Shown: positions 14,211 to 22,182, counted from the first letter of the stretch. The stretch: 23,317 nucleotides of DNA from JAGMES01 sp023128035 (GCA_030627905.1 DAOVRZ010000095.1:1-23317); one strand, 5' to 3'. Notes: generated by a model not told the origin, from the letters alone. Numbers and translations are program-made.

Positions 14211-16286
14211 ATGAAAAAAATTAGCTCAAAGATTATAATTGCAATTACAGTTTGTTCTCTTGTTACATCTGTTCTGATTGGAACTATAAGTATCGTACAA
14301 AGTTCAAAATTTTTAAAGAAAGAAGCTACTGATAACTTGATAAATTTGAGCCGTACATATAGCAATGATTTTAGTAAATCATTAAAAATTATGGAGAGTT
14401 TAGTAGAGAGCTTATCAGCCCAATGTTATGCTACCTTTGATCTTCAAAGATCATATGAAAATCCAGATTATATTGGAGAATATCGAGATATGCTAGATCC
14501 TGTTATCAAAAGAATTGCTGAAACAACTGATGGTATACAGGGTGTTTATATAAGTTTTAACCCAGAATTAAGTGGACAAGTATATGATTCATGGTACGCT
14601 GATGTGAATGGTGAAGGAAATTTTACCTTACAGGAATCAGAAGATATATCAGCTTTCAATCCTACTAATGAGGAGATGGAATGGTATTATCGCCCAATCA
14701 AAGAAAGAATGGGTATATGGAGTGAGCCTTACATAGATAATAATATTAATGTAAATATGATCTCTTATTCTAAAGCGATTTTTAAAAGTAATACTTTAAT
14801 TGGGGTTATTGGTATTGATGTCAGCTTTAAGGATATTAAAAGAACTATAGAGGATTTAAAAATATATGAAACTGGCTATGCTTTTTTGTTAACTGATGAG
14901 TATGATGTAGTGATTCATAAACAAATTATTTCTGGCGAAAATTTTAGAACTGTAAATAATGGGGAATTAAGAGTTGTCACTGAACATATGGAAAGAAATG
15001 AGTCAGGATTTGTGGAGTATAAATTCAAAGATGAAGATAAAATAACCGGATATTCACATTTATCAAATGGATGGATTTTAGCTGTGGCACCACCTTTGAA
15101 TGAAATATTTAAACCAATTAATAATTTAAAAAATTTGCTTATTTTAATAAGTTTTATGGGAGTTCTGATATCATATATGATTGCCTTTTTTGTTGGTAAA
15201 AAGATTTCTAAGCCTGTTTTAGGTGTAACAGAGTTGATTAATAAAACAGCTGATTTAGATCTAACTGATGATTCGGCGTATGATTCTTTATTTAAATATA
15301 AAGATGAGACCGGAATTATGGTAAATGCAGTAACGAGCACAAGAAAAGTATTAAGAGCGATGGTCAATCAAATTGCCGATACCTCGAATCAAACACTAGA
15401 TCATGTCCAGAAAATTGTATCAGCTACTATGCATTCATCAAGTTCGATTGAAGAAGTGTCAGAAGCTATTGAACAGTTAGCACAAGGTGCTTCAGAACAG
15501 GCACGCCAGTCAGAACTAGGAACTGAAAGGCTTCTCAGCCTGGCAGGTCAGATCAATCATCTTCTAGAGAGCTCTAATCTGCTAAAGGAGTATGCAAATA
15601 AGGCCAATACAGTCAGTCAACAAGGTATAGAAGTTATCAATGAATTACAGAATAAATTTGAATCTAATAATGAGATTAATAAAGAAGTATCAAAAGATAT
15701 AGATTCATTAGCAAATAAATCAAGTTTTATAGGTGGTATTGTGAATACTATTCAATCTATTTCTAAACAGACGAATCTATTAGCTTTGAATGCAGCAATT
15801 GAAGCTGCTAGAGCTGGAGAATATGGTAGAGGTTTTTCAGTAGTTGCGGAAGAAATAAGAAAATTAGCAGAACAATCTTCCCAATCTACTATGGAAATTG
15901 GATCTCTAATTGAAGAAATTCAAAGTGAAATTGATAAAATCAAAAATAATATGGATATTTCAAAAGAGATAGGTGAACATGCTAATATAGTTTTATTTGA
16001 AACCAGTAATGCATTTAAAGAAATTGTAGAATCTGTGATACAGACGATTAACAAAATTGATCAACTTTTAATTAATACCCAAAAGGTTAATCAGGACAAA
16101 GATGGGGTTGTGACTTCCATTCAAGAAATATCAGCAATATCTGAAGAATCAGCAGCCTCAACAGAAGAAGTCTCAGCATCGCTAGATGAGCAAGTTAAAA
16201 CTGTTGAAACTCTTGCTAAGATGTCAGAGGAATTAAAACTAGTTGCGACAAGTTTGCAAGGAGAAATTCAAAAATTTAAAATTTAA
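14211..16286 (+). CDS. Methyl-accepting chemotaxis protein, tandem paralogue
   Basis: A 691-residue chemoreceptor with the same architecture as its neighbour: helix 1 near the N-terminus (IIIAITVCSLVTSVLIGTISI), double-Cache-type sensor (WYYRPIKERMGIWSEPYIDNN, IGIDVSFKDI), second helix (NLLILISFMGVLISYMIAFFVGKKI), HAMP, then the signalling domain with KQTNLLALNAAIEAARAGEYGRGFSVVAEEIRKLAEQ. The C-terminal ISAISEESAASTEEVSASLDEQ is almost the same as in the first receptor, whereas the sensor is more diverged, consistent with duplication followed by ligand divergence. ATG 14199 touches the binding site AGAAGGG; ATG 14211 gives the same N-terminus as the paralogue and is preferred, though the spacing (12) is long. 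Confidence 0.9.
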   Translation: MKKISSKIIIAITVCSLVTSVLIGTISIVQSSKFLKKEATDNLINLSRTYSNDFSKSLKIMESLVESLSAQCYATFDLQRSYENPDYIGEYRDMLDPVIKRIAETTDGIQGVYISFNPELSGQVYDSWYADVNGEGNFTLQESEDISAFNPTNEEMEWYYRPIKERMGIWSEPYIDNNINVNMISYSKAIFKSNTLIGVIGIDVSFKDIKRTIEDLKIYETGYAFLLTDEYDVVIHKQIISGENFRTVNNGELRVVTEHMERNESGFVEYKFKDEDKITGYSHLSNGWILAVAPPLNEIFKPINNLKNLLILISFMGVLISYMIAFFVGKKISKPVLGVTELINKTADLDLTDDSAYDSLFKYKDETGIMVNAVTSTRKVLRAMVNQIADTSNQTLDHVQKIVSATMHSSSSIEEVSEAIEQLAQGASEQARQSELGTERLLSLAGQINHLLESSNLLKEYANKANTVSQQGIEVINELQNKFESNNEINKEVSKDIDSLANKSSFIGGIVNTIQSISKQTNLLALNAAIEAARAGEYGRGFSVVAEEIRKLAEQSSQSTMEIGSLIEEIQSEIDKIKNNMDISKEIGEHANIVLFETSNAFKEIVESVIQTINKIDQLLINTQKVNQDKDGVVTSIQEISAISEESAASTEEVSASLDEQVKTVETLAKMSEELKLVATSLQGEIQKFKI

Positions 16287-16309
16287 TATTTAATACTTCT
16301 AAGAGTACG

Positions 16310-16344
16310 AAGGACTTCAGAATTTCTGATGTCCTTTTTATTTT
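16310..16344 (+). terminator. Terminator after the second chemoreceptor gene
   Basis: AAGGACTTCAG (16310-16320), loop AATTT, CTGATGTCCTT (16326-16336) with one mismatch, then a T-rich tail (TTTATTTT). Same family as the hairpins at 3229, 11739 and 14007, with a real T-run. Confidence 0.75.
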
Positions 16345-16531
16345 CACAAAATAGAGATGAAAATTCAAAAAAATTATAGTTGTGATAATGTTGCATGAAA
16401 ATATTGTTAAAATGCTAACAGTAAGTTTTATTATTTTAATTAAAAAATTAGAAAAATACAAATACAAAAGAGGAAAAAACTTATGTATACAGAATAAAGA
16501 TAATATTAACATTTTTTAAGGAGGTGAAAAT
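16345..16531 (+). other. Upstream region of the microprotein gene
   Basis: AT-rich, with a small inverted repeat TGTTA/TAACA (16405-16409 with 16416-16420) that could be part of an operator. A four-codon frame (ATG 16484) is too short to support. No convincing promoter; TTGTTA at 16404 and TATTAT at 16429 are 19 bases apart, which is long. Confidence 0.25.
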
Positions 16532-16633
16532 ATGGCTATTATTCCTCAACCAAAGTTTTGTCCATATGGAAGTCCAAGTGGAGTATGTGTAAATCTTGGT
16601 TTAAGATGTACAGACTGCGAATACTATGGATAA
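16532..16633 (+). CDS. Cysteine-rich 33-residue microprotein, unknown
   Basis: ATG 16532 follows an excellent binding site AAGGAGGTGA at ideal spacing, and the frame ends at TAA 16631-16633, immediately before a terminator hairpin, so this is a complete small transcription unit end. The peptide starts MAIIPQPKFC and contains CPYGSPSGVC, then LGLRCTDCEYYG at the C-terminus. Cysteines are at 10, 19, 26 and 29 (C-x8-C-x6-C-x2-C), a plausible metal-binding set for a knuckle-like fold. There is no signal peptide or membrane segment. I do not recognise the family. It lies between the chemoreceptor and amino acid transporter units; nothing ties it to either. Confidence 0.75.
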   Translation: MAIIPQPKFCPYGSPSGVCVNLGLRCTDCEYYG

Positions 16634-16637
16634 AACG

Positions 16638-16668
16638 AAAAGGAGCGAGTTATCGCTTCTTTTGCTTT
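16638..16668 (+). terminator. Terminator after the microprotein gene
   Basis: AAAAGGAGCGA (16638-16648), loop GTTA, TCGCTTCTTTT (16653-16663) form an 11-pair stem with one G-U pair. The right arm itself ends in TTTT, and A-rich/T-rich edges allow use in both directions. Confidence 0.75.
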
Positions 16669-16693
16669 ATCCAGGGAGAAAACTAAAAAAAAA

Positions 16694-16731
16694 ATACTTT
16701 AATACTTTACAAAGTTAAAGTATTAAAGTAT
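16694..16731 (+). promoter_or_regulatory. Palindromic operator over the amino acid transporter promoter
   Basis: A perfect 16-base inverted repeat (ATACTTTAATACTTTA at 16694-16709 and its complement at 16716-16731) with a six-base centre. Each arm is itself a tandem pair of the octamer ATACTTTA, so there are four copies in two orientations. The promoter lies within it: TTTACA (16706-16711), 17 bases, TATAAT (16729-16734). A dimeric or tetrameric repressor bound here would exclude RNA polymerase. The regulator is not in the window. Confidence 0.7.
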
Positions 16732-16734
16732 AAT
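16706..16734 (+). promoter_or_regulatory. Sigma-A promoter of the amino acid transporter operon
   Basis: TTTACA and a perfect TATAAT with 17-base spacing, about 40 bases before the start codon of the binding-protein gene. Nearly all of it lies inside the palindromic operator. Confidence 0.8.
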
Positions 16735-16775
16735 GATATAAGTAATCAATATTATATAAACAGGAGGAAGAATAG

Positions 16776-17576
16776 ATGTTAAAAAAAATTACAGTTGTTA
16801 TAATGGTCGTACTTATTTTATCAATTATGTTAGTAGGATGTGGGAAAAAGGCGGAGATTGATTCTTTAAGCCTTATTAAAGAGAAAGGTAAATTCATAGT
16901 AGGTCTTGATGATAGTTTTCCACCTATGGGGTTTAGGGATGAGAAAGGTGAAATAGTAGGTTTTGATATAGACTTAGCTAAAGAAGTTGCTAAGAGAATG
17001 GGAATTGAGGTTGAATTTAAGCCGGTTGATTGGGATGGTATTTTATTTAGTCTTAAAAATAATGATATTGATTTAATTTGGAATGGGTTAACGATTACTG
17101 AGAAAAGAAAAAAGGAGATCGCTTTTTCTGAAGTTTATCTTCAGAATCGACAGATTATCGTAGTAGGCAAAAATGGAAGTGTTCAAAATAAAGAAGATTT
17201 GAAAGGGAGAGTTATTGGTCTTCAGCTAGGAAGTAGTAGCGAGATTGCATTAAATTCTGAATCTGAAGTTGTTACTTCTTTAAAAGAGATTAGAAAATAT
17301 TCGAATAATACAGAAGCATTAATGGATTTACAGGCAGGACGAGTTGATGCAGTGGTGCTAGATGAGATCGTAGGAAGATATTATATGGCGAAAAGACCTG
17401 ATGTATATAGGGTTTTAGAAGAAGACTTTGGTAAGGAATCTTACGGAGTAGGGATTAGAAAAGATGATATGAGTTTCAAAGAAGAGTTAAACAAAATTTT
17501 AATTGAGATGAAAGCAGATGGAACTGCTGAGAAGATCTCCATAAAATGGTTTGGAGAAAACATTCTAAGTAATTAG
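16776..17576 (+). CDS. Polar amino acid ABC transporter binding lipoprotein
   Basis: A family-3 solute-binding protein, 266 residues, normal length. The N-terminus is a lipoprotein signal (MLKKITVVIMVVLILSIMLVGC) with lipobox LVGC and lipidated C22, so it is membrane-anchored, unlike the peptide-binding protein upstream. Conserved features include FIVGLDDSFPPMGFRDEKGEIVGFDIDLAKEVAKRMG, then DWDGILFSLKNNDIDLIWNGLTITEKRKKEIAFSEVY, where the Arg is at the position usually binding the ligand alpha-carboxylate, and GRVIGLQLGSSSE and LQAGRVDAVVLDE in the second lobe. The binding site AGGAGGAAG fits ATG 16776. First gene of a three-gene operon; substrate within the polar or cystine group is not determined. 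Confidence 0.9.
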   Translation: MLKKITVVIMVVLILSIMLVGCGKKAEIDSLSLIKEKGKFIVGLDDSFPPMGFRDEKGEIVGFDIDLAKEVAKRMGIEVEFKPVDWDGILFSLKNNDIDLIWNGLTITEKRKKEIAFSEVYLQNRQIIVVGKNGSVQNKEDLKGRVIGLQLGSSSEIALNSESEVVTSLKEIRKYSNNTEALMDLQAGRVDAVVLDEIVGRYYMAKRPDVYRVLEEDFGKESYGVGIRKDDMSFKEELNKILIEMKADGTAEKISIKWFGENILSN

Positions 17577-17586
17577 GGGGATTGTC

Positions 17587-18228
17587 ATGGATTACATTCT
17601 AAACGTTACTGGATTCATTCTTAAAGGTAGTGTGGTAACTTTTCAATTATATTTCGTTACAGCTATATTTTCTGTAGTTATAGGAATTGGTGCAGCTCTA
17701 GGCAAAATTTCTAGGTTTAAAATTTTACGAAGAATATTAGGATTATATACATGGATTTTTAGAGGGACACCTTTGTTATTGCAAATTTTCTTTGTCTACT
17801 ATGGGTTGCCGATTATTGGAATATCTTTACCCCCTTTTACGGCTGCTTCTCTTACATTCATAATAAATTATGGGGCCTATTTGACAGAAATTTTTAGAGC
17901 AGGTATTGAATCAATAGATAATGGTCAATATGAAGCAGCAAAAGTTTTGGGAATGAATTATCACCAGACGATGTTTAGAATTATTTTACCTCAGACAGTT
18001 AAGAGGGTTTTACCGCCAACTTGTAATGAAGCGATAAATCTTGTAAAAGACACGGCTTTAGTTGCTGCTATTGGGATGGGAGACCTTTTGAGAGCAGCGA
18101 AAGTGGTAGTAATGAGAGATTTTAATATTACCCCATTTTTTATCGCAGCAATTTTATATTTACTTCTAAGTTCTGTAATAGTCATAGTCTTTAGAAAGAT
18201 AGAGCAAAAATTTTCAGTTTATGAGTAG
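17587..18228 (+). CDS. Polar amino acid ABC transporter permease
   Basis: HisM/GlnP-type permease of 213 residues with about five membrane helices. Diagnostic stretches are GFILKGSVVTFQLYFVTAIFSVVIGIGAALGKIS, IFRGTPLLLQIFFVYYGLP (about 57-75), GAYLTEIFRAGIESIDNGQYEAAKVLGM with the EAA loop (about 110-140) and ILPQTVKRVLPPTCNEAINLVKDTAL. It probably forms a homodimer, since only one permease gene is in the operon. It starts 10 bases after the binding-protein gene with AGGGGGAT as binding site. Confidence 0.92.
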   Translation: MDYILNVTGFILKGSVVTFQLYFVTAIFSVVIGIGAALGKISRFKILRRILGLYTWIFRGTPLLLQIFFVYYGLPIIGISLPPFTAASLTFIINYGAYLTEIFRAGIESIDNGQYEAAKVLGMNYHQTMFRIILPQTVKRVLPPTCNEAINLVKDTALVAAIGMGDLLRAAKVVVMRDFNITPFFIAAILYLLLSSVIVIVFRKIEQKFSVYE

Positions 18229-18240
18229 GGAATGATTATA

Positions 18241-18921
18241 ATGATTAAAATTAGCAATGTAACTAAACGTTTTGGAAAATTATCAGTTTTAAATGATATA
18301 TCACTTGATGTAAATCAAGGAGAAGTGATTTCAATAATTGGCCCTTCCGGGTCTGGAAAGAGCACTTTGTTAAGGTGTTTAGTTAATTTAGAAGAAATTG
18401 ATCAAGGATTAATTGAGGTTCAGGGAAAGACAGGGATGGTATTTCAGAGTTTTAACTTATTTCCTCATAAAACTGTTTTAGAAAATATAATTGAAGCTCC
18501 GATAATTGTAAAAAAAATGAAAAGAGAAGATGCGATTATTTTAGCTGAGGAACTGCTAATTAAAGTTGATCTATTGGATAAAAAAGATTCTTATCCTTCA
18601 CAAATTTCAGGGGGGCAAAAGCAAAGGGTTGCTATTGCACGAGCTCTTGCGATGAAACCAGAGATATTACTTTTTGATGAACCAACATCTGCACTTGATC
18701 CAGAATTAGTAGGTGAGGTATTGAGTGTGATTAAAGAATTAGCGAAGGATAAGATGACTTTATTAATTGTCACCCATGAGATGGGTTTTGCTAGGGAAGT
18801 ATCAGATCGAGTGATCTTTATGGATCAGGGGAAGATTGTAGCAGATTCTGATCCAGAAGAGTTTTTTACTAATCCCAATAATGTGAGGATACGATTATTT
18901 TTAAATAAGATTCTAAAATGA
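18241..18921 (+). CDS. Polar amino acid ABC transporter ATPase
   Basis: GlnQ-type ATPase, 226 residues. Walker A GPSGSGKST, Q-loop MVFQSFNLFPHKTVLENI, signature ISGGQKQRVAIARAL, Walker B ILLFDEPTSALDPE, and IVTHEMGFAREVSDRVIFMDQGKI are all present. The segment between the second strand (GLIEVQGK) and the Q-loop is shorter than usual for GlnQ by roughly 15-20 residues, yet the frame is clean and all catalytic motifs remain, so I regard it as a compact natural variant. ATG 18232 is too close to the binding site GTAGGG, so ATG 18241 was chosen. It ends the operon and is followed at once by a terminator. Confidence 0.92.
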   Translation: MIKISNVTKRFGKLSVLNDISLDVNQGEVISIIGPSGSGKSTLLRCLVNLEEIDQGLIEVQGKTGMVFQSFNLFPHKTVLENIIEAPIIVKKMKREDAIILAEELLIKVDLLDKKDSYPSQISGGQKQRVAIARALAMKPEILLFDEPTSALDPELVGEVLSVIKELAKDKMTLLIVTHEMGFAREVSDRVIFMDQGKIVADSDPEEFFTNPNNVRIRLFLNKILK

Positions 18922-18922
18922 G

Positions 18923-18961
18923 AGGCTAGGGAAGAGATTTCCTGGCCTTTCATTTTGTTTT
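18923..18961 (+). terminator. Terminator of the amino acid transporter operon
   Basis: AGGCTAGGGAA (18923-18933) pairs over 11 positions with TTTCCTGGCCT (18938-18948, two G-U pairs) around GAGA, followed by a T-rich tail to 18961. Confidence 0.85.
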
Positions 18962-19175
18962 AGTTACAAGAAATAATTTTCACAATAAAAAGTATAATAC
19001 AAAGGAGATAGTTATATATAAAATATGACTGAAAACCGCTCTGAAAACCTTTTTGAAAACCGCTCTGAAATGTCGTTAAATTTCAAACTTTAACAAGGAA
19101 AAATTCATTATTTGGCTAAATTAAATATAGAATAGTAGATTATGATTTAATTTTTTAAGAATAGGGGGATCAGGT
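18962..19175 (+). other. Upstream region of the S9 peptidase gene with direct repeat
   Basis: A 17-base direct repeat, TGAAAACCGCTCTGAAA, occurs at 19030-19046 and 19054-19070 (period 24). It lies inside a possible 22-codon frame (19025-19093) whose binding site AAAGGAG (19001-19007) is too far away to be convincing. TATAAT occurs at 18993 without a clear -35. The binding site AGGGGGAT for the S9 gene is at about 19162-19170. Confidence 0.4.
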
Positions 19176-21200
19176 ATGAGTAATGAAAACTATCTTACAA
19201 TTGAAGAAATTGTGTCGAGACCTGTATTTACTGGGGTGACAGTAAGTGATGATGGTAAAAAGACTGCCTTTGTAAAACGTACTGCAGATTGGGATGAGAA
19301 TGCTTATCGAAAGCATATTTGGGTTTATGAGAAGGAGAGTAAGAGGTGTTATCCAATATCTTCTGGAAAGGATGAGACATTTTCTGCAGTATGGTCACCT
19401 GACTCACAGATGTTAGCTTATGTTCATTTAGTAGGAGAAGATGATAACAAGAAAAATCAGATTTTTGTAAAACTATCTTTGGACGAGCCAGGTATTCAAA
19501 TTAGTTATGCAGAAGAAGGTGTAAATAAATTTGTATGGTCACCTGATGGGAAAGGTTTTTATTATTTGACCAAAAGACCAAAAACAGAAGGTATGAAAAA
19601 GCGCAAAGAGATTTATGGAGATTTTGAATATATTGATAAAAAAGAACGGTGCAATTGTTTATATTATGTGAAATTGAGTAAAGGATTAGAGATAAGTACT
19701 GAAACATATTTTGGCCCAAAAGATTTACGACAAAAAGAAACAGATAGTAAAGATGATAAGAATAAGAAGAAAGAAGAGATAGCTATTCAATTGACAGATG
19801 GAAAAGATTTTCACATTTATAATTTTGTGATTACACCTGATAGCAAATATGTGATCTTTAATTCTGCTCTTACCCCAAATATGGAAGATATGGATGATTT
19901 AACTTTATATCTATTAGAATTATCATCAAAAAAGCTAAAAAAATTATCGAATGCTAAAAATATTAGTCATGGATTGGTAATTTCACCAGATGGTTCTAAA
20001 GTTTGTTATACCCGATATGACGAAGCAGGAAAATGGTTCTTGAATCTGAAGTTAGAATTGATGGAGATTGAAACTGAAGAGATTAGGTTATTAGATGTAG
20101 ATTTCCAAGAGAATCTAATCCCTATTCGCTGGACTGAGCGGGGAATTATGGTTCAATGGCAAGATAGAACTAGTATGAATATTGGTCTCTTAGATGAAAA
20201 TGGACAGATTGAACCCCTTATAGCAGGAGATGATTGCTTTGTTTTTGGAAGTTCAATTACAAAAGATGGTCAACATCTAGCATATAAAAAAGCTACCTCT
20301 GAACGACCATTTGAAGTATATCTTGATGAAGAGAAGATAACTGATCAATACAAATTGTTTGTAGATAAAAAATTAAGTAAAAAACAAGTTATTCGTTGGA
20401 ATAGTTTTGATGGAACAGAGATTGAAGGGATTCTTTCAACTCCAAAATATTTTGATCCAACAAAAAAATATCCTTTATTATTAGTTGTTCATGGTGGGCC
20501 AACTTTTGCGTCATTTGCGATTCCAACAGATAGTAGATATTATCCTATGGAACAGTTTGTTGAGAAAGGGTTTATTGTCCTTCAGCCAAATTATCGAGGA
20601 AGTTCAGGATATGGTGAGAAATTCCGTAAATTGAATTATAGAAATTTAGGGTTAGGAGATTATGAGGATGTGATCTCTGGTGTGGATTTTCTGGTAAAAG
20701 AAGGCTTTGTAGATGAAGAAAAGGTTGGGGTTATGGGTTGGAGTCAGGGTGGTTATATTTCTGCTTTTTGTTCAACATATAGTGATCGTTTTAAAGCCAT
20801 CTCTGTTGGTGCAGGGATAAGCAATTGGGTTACATATTATGTGAATACTGACATACATCAGTTTACTAGACTGTATTTAAATGATAATCCTTGGAATGAT
20901 CCAGAGATATATCAGAAGACTTCACCGATGACTTATATTAAATCTGCCTGTACGCCTACTTTGATTCAGCATGGTGATAGTGATCAACGGGTACCTGTTC
21001 CTAATGCTTTTGAACTCTATCAGGGGTTAAGGGATATGAATGTCGAAACAGAATTGGTCATTTTTAAGGGTATGGGGCACAATTCTACAAAACCTGGGAT
21101 TCATCGAGCAATTCTTAAGCAGAATTTGATCTGGTTCAGTCATCATATTCTTGGAGAGAGTATGGATGGTTTTTATTTAGGGGTAGATCAAGATGATTAA
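19176..21200 (+). CDS. S9 family prolyl oligopeptidase / acylaminoacyl peptidase
   Basis: A 674-residue cytosolic serine peptidase with the usual two-part layout. Residues about 1-400 form a beta-propeller with repeated SPD(S/G)-type blade motifs (WSPDSQMLAYV, WSPDGKGFYYL, TPDSKYVIF, SPDGSKVCY). Residues about 405-660 form an alpha/beta hydrolase with HGGP at the oxyanion site (439-442), nucleophile S523 in GWSQGGY, D603 in HGDSDQRVP and H635 in GMGHNS. These peptidases cut short peptides, consistent with a role after peptide import. No signal peptide is present. A lysine-rich insert (about 187-200) joins two blades. The gene overlaps the following hydrolase gene by eight bases, so the two are co-translated. 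Confidence 0.92.
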   Translation: MSNENYLTIEEIVSRPVFTGVTVSDDGKKTAFVKRTADWDENAYRKHIWVYEKESKRCYPISSGKDETFSAVWSPDSQMLAYVHLVGEDDNKKNQIFVKLSLDEPGIQISYAEEGVNKFVWSPDGKGFYYLTKRPKTEGMKKRKEIYGDFEYIDKKERCNCLYYVKLSKGLEISTETYFGPKDLRQKETDSKDDKNKKKEEIAIQLTDGKDFHIYNFVITPDSKYVIFNSALTPNMEDMDDLTLYLLELSSKKLKKLSNAKNISHGLVISPDGSKVCYTRYDEAGKWFLNLKLELMEIETEEIRLLDVDFQENLIPIRWTERGIMVQWQDRTSMNIGLLDENGQIEPLIAGDDCFVFGSSITKDGQHLAYKKATSERPFEVYLDEEKITDQYKLFVDKKLSKKQVIRWNSFDGTEIEGILSTPKYFDPTKKYPLLLVVHGGPTFASFAIPTDSRYYPMEQFVEKGFIVLQPNYRGSSGYGEKFRKLNYRNLGLGDYEDVISGVDFLVKEGFVDEEKVGVMGWSQGGYISAFCSTYSDRFKAISVGAGISNWVTYYVNTDIHQFTRLYLNDNPWNDPEIYQKTSPMTYIKSACTPTLIQHGDSDQRVPVPNAFELYQGLRDMNVETELVIFKGMGHNSTKPGIHRAILKQNLIWFSHHILGESMDGFYLGVDQDD

Positions 21201-22116
21201 TTCATTACTTGGTAGGATATCACCTAAAAAATTAGGTAAAACACTGATGCATGAACATATTATGTGTGATTATATCGGGGCAGATTTTGTTAGTCCTGAT
21301 CGATATGATCGTAAAGAGGTTGTCGAGACAATGCTTCCATATTTAATGAAATTAAAAGAAGCAGGTTGTGATACTTTTGTAGATGCAACACCTCATGGTT
21401 CTGGAAGAGATGTGGAGATTTTAAGAGAATGCTCTTTGCGATCAGGACTGCATTTTGTCACAGCCACGGGAACTTTCAAAGAAAAAGGGGTATCGAAAAA
21501 GATTAGAGCTGCTACAATTGACGCGATTGTGCAGTGTTGGGAGAAGGAGTTTCGAGAGGGAATAGGTGAGACTGGGATTAAGCCCGGTTTTATCAAGATT
21601 GCTCTTGATGATGGGCCAATCTCAAAGTTACAGGAAAAGATTTTGCGGGCTGCTGCACGGACAAGTCTAAAGACTGGAATGGCGATTCAATCTCATACTC
21701 TCTTACCTGCTACAATTTTACAGGCTGGTAGGATTTTGGAAGAAGAGGAGTTACCTTTTGATAGGTTTATTTGGACGCATGCTGATTGTGGTGAAGATTT
21801 ACCTACAATGATAGAATTAGGAAGACGTGGGATGTGGATTCAGATAGATTCAATCGGTTATATGCCTTATGAAAAACATGTAAAAATGTTGCGAGAATTA
21901 ATTCAAGCTGGAATTTTAGATAGGATGCTTCTTTCTCAGGATAAAGGTTGGTTTGTGGTAGGCAAGGATAAGGGGAGGTTTGTGAATCCCTATCATAGAT
22001 TATTTACTGAATTTTTACCGCTATGTAGAGCAAGTGGGATCAAGGAAGAGTGGATTGATCAGATGTTGGTAACAAATCCTGCAAAAGTGTTGGATATAAA
22101 AATGGAAAATGAGTAA
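21193..22116 (+). CDS. Phosphotriesterase-family amidohydrolase
   Basis: A 307-residue TIM-barrel metal hydrolase of the PTE/PHP-like family. The complete binuclear metal set is visible: H20 and H22 in LMHEHI, the presumed carboxylated lysine K135 in GFIKIAL, H168 in QSHT, H196 in WTHAD and D250 in LLSQDKG. Length is slightly below the 320-350 of characterised members. Related enzymes act as lactonases, esterases or, in some cases, on N-acyl amino acids, so the reaction cannot be assigned. The start ATG 21193 lies inside the end of the S9 gene, with AGGGG about 10 bases upstream. Coupling to a peptidase favours a role in amino acid or peptide derivative turnover, which is inference. Confidence 0.82.
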   Translation: MINSLLGRISPKKLGKTLMHEHIMCDYIGADFVSPDRYDRKEVVETMLPYLMKLKEAGCDTFVDATPHGSGRDVEILRECSLRSGLHFVTATGTFKEKGVSKKIRAATIDAIVQCWEKEFREGIGETGIKPGFIKIALDDGPISKLQEKILRAAARTSLKTGMAIQSHTLLPATILQAGRILEEEELPFDRFIWTHADCGEDLPTMIELGRRGMWIQIDSIGYMPYEKHVKMLRELIQAGILDRMLLSQDKGWFVVGKDKGRFVNPYHRLFTEFLPLCRASGIKEEWIDQMLVTNPAKVLDIKMENE

Positions 22117-22124
22117 AGTTTGAT

Positions 22125-22182
22125 AAAAAACCTCCTATCTGTAGAGACTAGATATAAGTGAACTACGATAGGAGGATTTTTT
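22125..22182 (+). promoter_or_regulatory. Terminator-like hairpin containing the permease ribosome binding site
   Basis: AAAAAACCTCCTATC (22125-22139) pairs with GATAGGAGG plus TTTTTT (22167-22175 and 22177-22182, one bulged A). GTAG/CTAC (22141-22144 with 22163-22166) extends the stem, leaving an 18-base loop. The 3' arm holds AGGAGG, the only ribosome binding site for the permease ATG at 22183. The structure resembles a terminator for the hydrolase operon and would also hide the permease translation start. Confidence 0.7.

Noticed and set aside
16484..16498. Four-codon leader frame upstream of the microprotein gene
   Set aside because: Short frame with a moderate binding site but no attenuator-like structure linked to it.
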